DNA of 64,000 bases from Mucidula mucida (taxonomy: Eukaryota; Basidiomycota; Agaricomycetes; Agaricales; Physalacriaceae). Each line of letters starts with the position of its first letter. Positions within the stretch are counted from its first letter, which is position 1. Where the stretch lies: assembly GCA_015501055.1 (NCBI GenBank), contig JADNYV010000034.1, positions 124,001-188,000 on the forward strand, given 5' to 3'. Shown in pieces: positions 10,919-19,788 of this stretch. A model generated the notes under the pieces. The model was not told the DNA's origin. It saw only the letters and a list, made by a program, of their open reading frames with translations, and searched no databases. Both the position numbers and the translations under genes were made by a program.

Positions 10919-11452
10919 CTGGGTGATGTCTGCCTTCGAGAAAATACCATTGCCCGTGCATAGAACAATCAAAAACTCGCGTTGAATGTCCGAGTCGTCC
11001 GAGTCATCAGATATCGGACCATACTGATAGCGCTCGCTCACCTGGGCCAGTTGTGGCAATAAGAGTAGCTCTTACAAATTTGGGTTTGGCGTAATGATAG
11101 GAATTCATAAGGATGTGGGAAATGGCTTTAGTGTCCGATGTCAGAAGTCGCTTTACGCCAAAGAACCCGGAGAACGAGAAAGTCCTCCCATACACCTGGA
11201 GCCACTGAGTTTCCGCCACTCCAATGTCCTTGGAGATTCATCACAAAGCAAAGATCAACATATGGGGTGCTTTCGTACCTTTGACCAGATGTCTTGGAAG
11301 CTACCGAACAAGAGACTACGGCGCCGAGGACCAGGAAGGTAATAAAGAGAAGAGTTTAACTCTATGTACAAAAACTTCGTGAATCGGAGGGTGTGATACG
11401 CGACGACAGTTGCTAGTGCAAGAACAAGGTAGTCAATGGCCCGGGAAGACAT

Positions 11453-13007
11453 GGCTCCAAAGGTTGTACAACTGGAGTATCATCCCCCGAGAGCATTTAT
11501 TGTGCTGTGCGCCTCGAGAAAGTGGACTAGTATCCGACGGACCAGCGACGGACGAAGTTTATCGGACTTGCATCCGTAAAAAGCTTCTCAGCAGTAGTTA
11601 CTACAGGTCCTCAATTTTTGGCGCGTTGTATTTCTCGTCATTGTTGATGGGCAACAATATCATCAATCTGGACTGTATCCCGGTTGACGCGTGAGATGTG
11701 GCGGCAAAGTGCTAGGTAGCTCCAAATCGATCCCGTTTTCTGGAGCCGCTTTGGGACTGTGCAACTAGTTACTTACACGAGAAGGAGCGGCCGTGTACTT
11801 AATGTGTTCGTGGCGGAAGGTGTCGATCTTGCCGGGCGCCGTCATCTCCTCACTCATTTGAACGCGCGAATAAAAAAGCCAAATCGAGGATCACTACTAC
11901 CGTTACGACACGGACAGACCGAGAAGGTCCTGTCCTGACCGAGACGGTTCTGACCTAACCGAGGACAGACGGACACTAGATGAATGAATGTCTTGACAGG
12001 CTAGCGATAAATGAGAAGTAATCCACCGTAGAGAAAAGATGACAGAGGCAAGCTTACTCTGAAGCGTGTGGCGTTGCGCGCCGCATGTCTTCTCTTCGTT
12101 TCAATATCCTAGTATTGGAAGGATATGCCCCCTGGCGTAACGGTGATGCGAATGTTATTTCTGCTTCTCCCCGAGGTCAATCTAGAGCTTGTCAGCGCCA
12201 CCAGCGTATCATTTTGGCAAGAAACAGATAGAACAAGTCAAAAGCTGTTCACAGCACATGGATTTGGAGCAGCCTTCAAGAGTCTTTGAGTTGAGTCCTG
12301 GCGAGTACTTAGTAGTTCGTGGACTCAGCACGCCCTAAATGAGAGGGTTCAAGAACAGCCAGGAGGTCGCAAGAATGTGTCAGCCACGTGTCATATGAAT
12401 GATCTTGCGCCAATTTGAATTTTTGTCCTTTTCCGCTGCGCCCTATAGCTAGCGGCCATGATTGCGCGGAGCATCGCGCCTTCGACTACGCGAATTGTTG
12501 GGTTCTAATCACTTTTCACTACATCCTTTTCTTGGGAGGCAATCCTGGATCGCTTCGGAGTACATTGAATTCAGACTCCTTGAAATAGTATCTCACTCTA
12601 CTCCCGAGCTTCATGTTGATGTACAGTTCTTTTGCAAGCCCGGAGCGCCTCGGACACCGTCACGACCATATCAAAGTAACGTCGTCAATCATTTCTGCGA
12701 CCCGAATTCGAAACTGACCTCATTTTCTGTATTGTCGTTAGCTGAAGGAGATTCGATAGGCGCCAGAACATGACTAAGAGAAGGTAGAGCATACCATCCA
12801 TTCCGAATGAAGTATTCGCTGGATATTCGGCACCTTACTTGTTGGCACGCCACCTCTCCTTTGCAACCTCCATTGTCGCCTGTTTGGCAGATAATCAGTC
12901 TGATAACCTTTCCCGCAATTCTCAAGGCGCTTGATTAAGCGCTCACGATTTTGAAGAATATATATCGTCGTTTCTGAAGAACAACACCATCTCCCTTGTC
13001 TTCATTC
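11453..13007. other. Intergenic: divergent upstream region of P450-2 and the dynamin gene
   Basis: No exon I can support over 1.55 kb. Around 11918-11976 there is a small low-complexity tract of repeated GACCGAGA / CTGACC / GGACAGAC words. The right end is the dynamin promoter. Confidence 0.5.
12959..12965 (+). promoter_or_regulatory. TATA-like element of the dynamin gene
   Basis: TATATAT about 45 nt before the ATG at 13008, correctly placed for a core promoter. Confidence 0.45.
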
Positions 13008-15756
13008 ATGTCTAACACAGCATCATCTATGAGCGACTTCGACGAAGGAGGGGTTGGTCTGGCCAATCCCGATCTTTCGGGACGGCGTCGCGTTCTCTTA
13101 GATCTCATCAATCGTCTTCATAGCACAGGGTACGTGAAGGTCGTCCCATGTTTATGTTACAGGCGCTGACAATGTCGCATCGCAGAGCTCAAGTTGATAT
13201 CGACCTACCTCAAATTGCTGTGATTGGGTCTCAAAGCGCCGGGAAATCTTCCCTCATCGAGTCTATCTCGGGTATTACCCTGCCACGAGCGGCTGGGACT
13301 TGTACTCGGTAAATATGTCGCAGTCGCTAAAGCGTCCTACCACGCTCTAACTTGGCACTACAGCTGCCCGACAGAGTGTCGTCTCGCTCACTCAATCGAC
13401 TGCTGGAAATGCATTGTCTCGTTGCGTTTCATCAAGGATCCTAACGGCCAACTACTCGGGACTGCTAGGAATGAGCAATTTGGCGACATCATCTACGACA
13501 AGGAAGATGTCGAGGAACGCCTTAGACGTGCTCAACGTGCGATTTTGAACCCGAAACGTCGCCCCTCCGAATTTCTGGACGGCGAAGACGAGGATCTCAT
13601 TGACAATCAACTCTCGTTTTCTGCCAACTTCGTCTCCCTCCAGATTAGCGGACCCGGCGTCGCTGACTTGTCTTTCTGCGACTTGCCTGGTATTTCTACT
13701 GTCAACGTGTCTCTACGATGCTCCTGGGCTGACTTGTTCGTAGGACTCATCGCCAGTACTGGCAGCGCCGGAAATGACAGTGATATCAATCTAGTCAAAA
13801 GTCTTGTGGAATCCTATATCTGCAAGCCGAGTTGTTTGATTCTTCTGACGGTGGCTTGCGAGAGTGAGTTTTGATGGCATGGTCGGCGCCTCAACTAACA
13901 ATTGCTTCAGCCGATTTTGAAAACCAAGGTGCCCATCATTTGGCGAAGACGCACGACCCTTTTGGAAAGCGCACCATAGGTCAGTTCCCAATTATTCTAT
14001 TGTGATCACTTCAGCAGCCAACGTTGTATATCATCTAGGTGTCCTCACCAAACCAGATCGCATCCCATCTGGTGAAGAAAGTGCTTGGGTGGCGTTCATT
14101 CGTGGTGAAAAAGAAGCGCTCGACAACAACTGGTACTGTGTCAAGCAGCCTTCGTCAACCGATATCAAGAATGGCATCACTTGGAGCGAAGCCCGACAGA
14201 GAGAGAACGACTTTTTCTCAACTGTTGACCCGTGGGCTAGTTTGGACTCTGTCTATCAACGCTACTTGCGAACTTCTAATCTGGTGGAGCGACTCAGTCA
14301 TATTCTTTCCGATCTCATCTCGAAAAGGCTTGTCGTTTATTCGTTTTGCTTCTACTTGACTGACGAAAATACACCAGACTTCCTGATATTAGGTCTGAAA
14401 TGGAGCGCGCCATAGAAAAAACCTTGCATCAGATCTACGCCATGCCGAAACCTCCTTCTCAGAATCCTCTACAGGAAGTTTCATCCCTCTTGTCCGAATT
14501 TACACGCGATGTATCAACTCATGTCGAGGGCGTCTCCGACGAGGAAGGCATCATACAGAGGGTTCGTCTTGCTCAGGAACAATTCAAAGTAGCCATTCGT
14601 CGCACAGCTCCTGCGTTCAGACCATTCTCCAAAGCACAAGCTGGCTCCTGTGCTTGGAAGCGCCCATCTTTTCTGTCGAGCGAAGAAAGCCCCACGGACA
14701 CGCAAGAGTCCGATTTCATATATGTCGAAGATGTTCATGCTCGCGCGTTACAGTGAGTCGCCTTACTCAGGGTGCAGCTATCATGGCTAATTATTGCTCG
14801 TCAGTGCCCGGACTCGAGAATTGCCAGGCAACTTTCCATTCGTCGTGAAACAAGCATACATTTCGAGATTTGTTGCTCATTGGCATATGCCGGCGAAGGC
14901 GCTCTGCCGGGAAGTGTATGCTTTACTGGGTCGTGAACTGGACCAGATAGTTACCAAACATTTTGGATCCTTTGGGCAAAGACTTCTCGAACAAAAAGTT
15001 CGGTAGGTTGTCGTTGTTGCACTTTCTCTTTACAAACATTCAATATCTTTCGACAGTTTATATATACACGAATGCCTCAAATTACACCTTGAAGCTACCG
15101 AAGCCAAGATTGACTGGTTGGTCAAATTGGAGGATCGTCCATATACGCTGAACACCCATTACCTCGGTGACTACAAGCACAAGTTCCTCAATCATTATAA
15201 GACACAACGGCAACAGACGGCGCATTCTAGTGTGGCCACAGCCCTGGCGAGGTATGTGCCTCCCGTATCACAATTCATGCGTGGCGGAAGAAGACGGACA
15301 ATTGGCATTTACAGTAAACCTACCAATGAGGATGTCAGCGCCATTCTCGCGTGCTGTACACGTATTGGCATTTCCGGTGTCAAGGCGGTGGACCTGGGGG
15401 CACTTCTTCCTCACGACGAAATGGAACATGCACTTGAGATAATGGCTGACGTTCGTGCCTATTTCCAAGGTCGGGGTTCTGTTTCTCAGTGTTCTCCCTC
15501 TGAATTCGTTTCAGTCGCATACAAGCGTTATATCGACAACGTTCCGTTGGCCATTGACTATGACCTCGTTCAAGGACTTGATCGAGGTCTTTTGGTGACG
15601 CTGTATGAACGTCTTGGCATCCACGGGGCGAAGGGACAAGAGATCTGTAAAGAGCTCGCTCAAGAGAGTCCCCAGATGGCTGATCGTCGCGAAGAGTTGA
15701 CAAAGAAGTTGGAACGTCTCCAGACTGCTTATCAGGAGCTCATGCAATCATCCTGA
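13008..15756 (+). CDS. Dynamin-superfamily GTPase (Mx/Vps1-like)
   Basis: Multi-exon gene. The GTPase domain has the G1 P-loop GSQSAGKSS, the switch region [11 protein letters not shown]3 DLPGI (in [13 protein letters not shown]) and G4 TKPD (GVLTKPDRI). A stalk/middle region follows ([26 protein letters not shown]). The C-terminal part has features of a GTPase effector domain ([21 protein letters not shown] ... [28 protein letters not shown]). No pleckstrin-homology domain or transmembrane segment was seen, which fits the Mx-like soluble dynamins common in Agaricomycetes. Expected role: membrane remodelling or an innate-type function. The start [15 protein letters not shown] is the first ATG after the TATA element. 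Confidence 0.88.
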
Positions 15757-16029
15757 ATTTAGATATGAGATTGATAGTCTACGTGTTGTTGTAAGTTGCT
15801 GTGAGATTGAGGCCCTTGTTCTTGGGAATATCGATGTGCGTGAATATGGAGGCTGTAGAGGCAAACTTGGTAAAATACTTTCCAACTTAGAGAGGCGAAC
15901 ACGTCGGAAGGATCTAGTGGTAGTCGGGCCGGTGCCGGAACTCACAATGGACGGTCATCCCATAACGCGACGACCTATCGCAGGTATGTCAAAGACCTCA
16001 TCTGGCATAAGAATTTGAGATTATACAGA

Positions 16030-16797
16030 CTACCCACTCCATCCTTCGCTCGTGTTTAAGTACTTCAGCTGGTTCTCAGTAACGAAATCAAACACTGTCT
16101 CCCAGTCTCGACACACATGTACAATTCCTAGACCGTCTATGCTATGCTTGTTTATCATGGGATCCAACGTCGTGTCACTGGCGCAAAGGACTGTCTGCCT
16201 CATGAGATTTAAGCAGTGTCGCGTGTGATGACCTGCGTCGCCCTGGACGATGGCATCGCGAATTTTCTGCAAGCAGTGCATTTGGTGAAACATCGCTACT
16301 CCTAGACTGTATTTCAGTAATGCCCTCTTCTAGAACGCAGCGTTCCCATACCAAATTTTCTACCTAGAAACAAGGCAATCAGCACAACTGTTCGCTGGGT
16401 ACTGTTTCCTTTTACCATTTGGGCCCAATTTGACGAAGCCGTTGCTCGCTGGGAACATGTCGGTCGTTCGCCAGTCACCCCACGCGTAGAAGTCTGACAG
16501 TCCAAAGTGCTCGCTGTTCTCAACCTTCATGCCGACCGTTGGAAGATGTATAGGCAGTTCCTGCGGATAATCGTCCCCGATGTAACCTTCAAAGAAACTC
16601 GGTCAGCACATCCTTTCTTTCAATACCCAGTGTAGCGTACTGAAGTGACTGTCGTCTCCTTCCTTCATCTCGAGGACGCTTTCGCAGGTTTCTCGACGAT
16701 AGCGAAAAACATAGACAGCAGATAAGTTCAACGCGATGGATAAGAGAAGTCCGGTGTACGCCACCAGCAGGGCATTACGGGGCAGGAGTTGAACCAT
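16030..16797 (-). CDS. UstYa-like oxidase (DUF3328), RiPP/mycotoxin tailoring type
   Basis: Four exons reconstruct in phase; introns start GTACGC, GTAAAA and GTATGG. A short N-terminus precedes one membrane helix (NALLVAYTGLLLSIALNLSA), so it is a type II membrane protein. The lumenal part has GDDYPQELPIHLPTVGM and FYAWGDWRTTDMFP, then RKFGVAMFHQMHCL and HTRHCLNLMRQTVLC, which contain both HxxHC motifs that define UstYa-family proteins, and finally HVCRDWETVFDF. Family members catalyse oxidative cyclisation, hydroxylation or related steps on ribosomal peptides such as ustiloxin, and on cyclochlorotine. About 200 residues, normal for the family. It is divergent from the But2-C-like gene and about 2 kb from the repeat precursor. 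A start at 16899 is possible but gives an implausible N-terminus. Confidence 0.88.
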
Positions 16798-17113
16798 GTC
16801 TGATGCTTCTCCAAAGGCTCTTCTCCAAGTATAAAGGACCTCAGTTTGACAAATAAATGCGCCCAATACACAGCCACTATCAGCAAATGTGAAACGCACT
16901 GGAGGAACGGGGATCCTCGGTCACATAGGTTCACAAATTTAGCTCCCATTTTCAGCCCCGCACAGCGCTCGTAGCAGCTCCGTATGGTTTGCCGCTTCGT
17001 CGAGCACTCTAGAGGTCCCCACTTCCTCCGTTATCAGGGATCCACATGATGCAACTATTCTTGCAACTACTCTGGCTTTGTATCTTCAATTTCTTCCTTC
17101 CCCACCCTACAGT
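16798..17113. promoter_or_regulatory. Divergent promoter region, UstYa-like / But2-C-like genes
   Basis: 316 bp separate the two start codons, so regulatory sites are probably shared. No binding site could be named. Confidence 0.45.
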
Positions 17114-18099
17114 ATGGCAGAGTACATGCGACTTCCGTCCTCGAGTACTGTCGACGACGATGACGAGTACAAAGAGACCTCTGTACCGCAGGTCTCTCGT
17201 GATCGCGGCGGATCTTGCTTCGATAGCCTTCTTCTTGCTAGTCTGATAGCCATGCTTGCTATCGTCGCCGCCGGAGCGTTCCATTTCAGCGTTTTTACTG
17301 CTCCGCCTGGACTTCAGCGCATGCCTAGTACGCGAGAGGTCGTTTCTGGTCTCGTTATCGGAGACTTGAATAAGAATCTCGATGCTGGTAGGGCGATCAT
17401 TCGACACAATTCAAAGAAGCTTCATCCGACCAGTAGGTTGTTCGTTCTGAGTACTTCACAGACTCTCATCATCTTCAGGCGGAAAAATGTGGTTCCCAGC
17501 TGCGATGATCCATGTGAATGCTGAAGAGCCCGATACCACGTACACTTCTGGATCTCATGTCATCCTCAGCCCATCGGTGAAGTTTTATGCGTCTTTTATA
17601 CAACCGACTTCTGAACGTTCATTATAGGACTCGATGATCTATCACTGGAGGTTCAATAGTAGCTGGCCCAAATGCTACATCTCGGGATGGGTTTCGCCGC
17701 TCGCGAAATTGATTGAAGGTGGCAAGTCTTATTCTGTAGAAGGCGACGTGACAGAGATTGAGGTCTGGAACGTGGATTATCCCTCGGACTCAAGCCTTGC
17801 GTCGTTGAGCTGGAACACGCGTCCTATGCGTCAGTCTTTGCTTGGGACCGTGAATTTCACGGATTACGACGTCCAACGCCAGCTGTTCCACAGTGACGGA
17901 AAAGAGCTCAAGAGTCCGACCCCTCTATTCGACTGCATCGACCGCCGCACCATCACGTTGGAGATTGCCTGCAAGGCCTGCCGTCTCGAGTTTGATCAGG
18001 TGTTCTCAGATCCTGCGTTGGGTACGTGTTTGCTTTCTGTAACCTTCGCGGGGATTGATTGTGCCATCCACAGGATTTGAACTCATTGAGTTGGCGTGA
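17114..18099 (+). CDS. Membrane-anchored But2 C-terminal-domain-like protein
   Basis: Starts MAEYMRLPSSSTVDDDDEYKE, a short acidic cytosolic part. One membrane helix follows (LLLASLIAMLAIVAAGAFHFSV), then a beta-rich extracytoplasmic domain with SSWPKCYISGWVSPLAKLI, EIEVWNVDYPSDSSLASLSW, LFDCIDRRTITLEIACKAC and the ending PALGFELIELA. This is the layout of the large Agaricomycete family related to the C-terminal domain of But2 (ubiquitin-like-binding protein). Function in basidiomycetes is unknown. Four exons; the last splice (GGGTACGT...CACAG) gives a clean stop. It sits between the UstYa-like gene and the peptide precursor, which makes it a candidate cluster member, but the family is widespread, so this may be chance. 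Confidence 0.7.
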
Positions 18100-18800
18100 T
18101 TGAAGTATTTCTGTACAGACCTCAATATATACACCTTCAGCTGTATCATGTGTGTAACCTCGGCGCGAACAAACACTGCCACGTACCTATATCTACACGC
18201 AACATAGAATCGTCCATTCAGCGTCGTTGAAGGACATCAACGGTGAGAGTGAGAGGGTATCCACAATTCGTCGCAGTAATGTTGAATGAAACAAGATGCT
18301 TTGCGACGACTCACGGCATGTGGGCTTATCTTCAACTTGAAGCGCCACAATTCAATCTCTGTCTGTCACTTCGCACTCACTGTTCTGGTTCCGTAGAAAT
18401 TCAACTGGTAAATTTAGTATCATACCGGTAATACAGAGTCCCTGTTATTGTACACCTGGCGAATGATCAGCGCTCAGGAATGAATTGCCCTTGCAACCAA
18501 GTGGATGTATATGCGGGTCACCAGATATGGTGGGTAGAAAATAGTGCCTTGCAAACAGACGTTGAATAACCCTACATCAAATGTAGAGTCAGCGTTGAGG
18601 GAGGCTGTGAGGAAGGTATTCTTACCTGCTGCAAGAATAGAACATGCCCGAGAAGTATGCAGCGCCCATGGGGGCTTCAGAGGACATGATGAGAATGCGC
18701 GACTGCGTTTCATGGCCTGATATATCTGCTCGTGCGATGTATAAGAGACGTCGTACTCATCCATCCTGAGCTTTAACAACTTGAAGTTGTAACAACAATC
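18100..18800. other. Intergenic upstream of the repeat-peptide precursor
   Basis: No supported exon. The last 65 bp hold a TATA-like site and a short palindrome (ACAACTT-G-AAGTTGT, 18776-18790) ending 10 nt before the precursor ATG, probably in its 5' leader. Confidence 0.5.
18740..18745 (+). promoter_or_regulatory. TATA-like element of the peptide precursor
   Basis: TATAAG, 56 nt before the ATG at 18801. Distance and sequence suit a core promoter of a small, strongly expressed gene. Confidence 0.5.
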
Positions 18801-19167
18801 ATGCGCTTCACCGCTGTTTTTGCCTCCTTGGTCCTCCTCGTTTCCGCCGTCGCCGCGTTTCGTAAGCTGTCTGTCCTACTGAAGTGGCATAAAGTGCTAA
18901 TGCCATTTAGCTGTGGATAAGCGCGAGGGACCCGAGGACTATGAAGAGCCATACTCGGACTTGACGAAGCGCGCGGGTCCTGAGAACTACGAAGAGCCCT
19001 ACTCTGACCTCACGAAGCGCGAGGGACCAGAGGATTATGAGGAACCCTACTCCGACTTGACCAAGCGCGCAGGTCCAGAGAACTACGAAGAGCCGTATTC
19101 TGACTTGACGAAGCGCGAGGGGCCCGAGAACTATGAGGAGCCATACTCTGACGTCGTCGGGAAGTGA
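18801..19167 (+). CDS. Secreted repeat-peptide precursor (Kex2-processed, dikaritin-like RiPP)
   Basis: Two exons with an intron at 18862-18910 (GTAAGC...TTTAG). Exon 1 encodes a signal peptide (MRFTAVFASLVLLVSAVAAF); the splice gives PVDKR, so the mature part begins right after a Lys-Arg. Five 16-residue units follow: EGPEDYEEPYSDLTKR, AGPENYEEPYSDLTKR, both again, then EGPENYEEPYSDVVGK and stop. Lys-Arg is the Kex2 protease site, so the Golgi should release five peptides of 14-16 residues. There is no Cys and no CaaX box. Signal peptide plus near-identical KR-separated repeats with paired Tyr residues is the layout of dikaritin precursors (UstA, PhomA type), and a UstYa-like gene lies 2 kb away. 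Alternatives are a pheromone-like signal or a surface repellent peptide. Confidence 0.88.
18925..19164 (+). repeat. Five tandem 48-bp coding repeats of the precursor
   Basis: Units start at 18925, 18973, 19021, 19069 and 19117. Units 1 and 3 are the EGPED type and units 2 and 4 the AGPEN type, which suggests duplication of a 96-bp dimer. Units differ mainly at third codon positions (for example CCC/CCT/CCA and TCG/TCT/TCC) while YEEPYSD stays fixed, a sign of selection on the peptide. Confidence 0.92.
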
Positions 19168-19788
19168 ATCGGGGCGATAAATCCTAAGGGGAGCAGTAGG
19201 ACTCAGTTCGAAGGTAAGTCAACTCGGGATAGTCAAGCCTCGTCGGAGTGTCAGGCTAATATCATGGCAGAGCGAGTGTTCAGAGAGGAGAAGAGGATAT
19301 ACATAATACTGTCGATGAGATTTCCGCTTCGAGACTTCTGAGACATCCTGTACAATCAAAGCTTGCTTGTTTGCCATATCATGTCCGAGCGATTGCCACA
19401 TTCAAGGAGTACGAGCGACGGATCATACACCGGACGGAAGACTGCAATAGACCCACCTTTGTTCGTTGTCTTCACCAAACGCGCGAGGAGTGTCACTGTT
19501 GAGGAAAACGGTGATTCGCTGCCACGTGATGAATGGCAAATCAATGCTTTCGGGCCGATCGCGACTCTTTCTTCTCAATCGTCAACAGCGCAGCGTATTC
19601 CATGAAAATCGAATTGGCATGCCCTTACGTGCTTCATTCACTACTCAGTAACCTCGCGAATTGGCTTGGCGCATTCAGTATTTAATTGCGAGCGGGCGAC
19701 ATGTCTCACTGTCCATTTTCCGCGCATTTTGTATCCGGGAGTTAATTTCAGAGCCAACAACCGAAATCCTTACCTTCTTTACGACGTG
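19168..19788. other. Intergenic: precursor 3' UTR and hydrolase promoter
   Basis: No supported exon. Short open frames on both strands lack recognisable features. Confidence 0.5.

Larger units (their letters stand above)
8942..11452 (-). pseudogene. Cytochrome P450 (P450-2), frameshifted pseudogene
   Basis: Recognisable end to end: N-terminal anchor (MSSRAIDYLVLALATVVAYH) and hinge YLPGPRRRSLLFG, RRILNPAFGPAQIRDLTEVF, FLVAGHETT, ExxR in IRESLRLYAPVP, PERWE, and heme loop [12 protein letters not shown]. The loop has His where most P450s have Arg. At least two breaks are visible. Near 9648-9657 the frame changes between ...DELFTLQT and KPIMDDLKG. Near 9064-9072 it changes between FEFELAV and EDVGKSFTPVIRP, after which the frame runs to a stop at 8942. 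The segment between the meander and NPAF is short or degenerate. It resembles the P450 tail at 50941-51582, so both belong to one subfamily. Confidence 0.8.

Noticed and set aside
11910..11980. Telomere-like or CRISPR-like repeats
   Set aside because: Short irregular words with no fixed period or spacer; low complexity only.
18801..19167. Basidiomycete lipopeptide mating pheromone
   Set aside because: There is a signal peptide, there are KR sites, and there is no C-terminal CaaX box or Cys, so it is not the usual farnesylated pheromone precursor.
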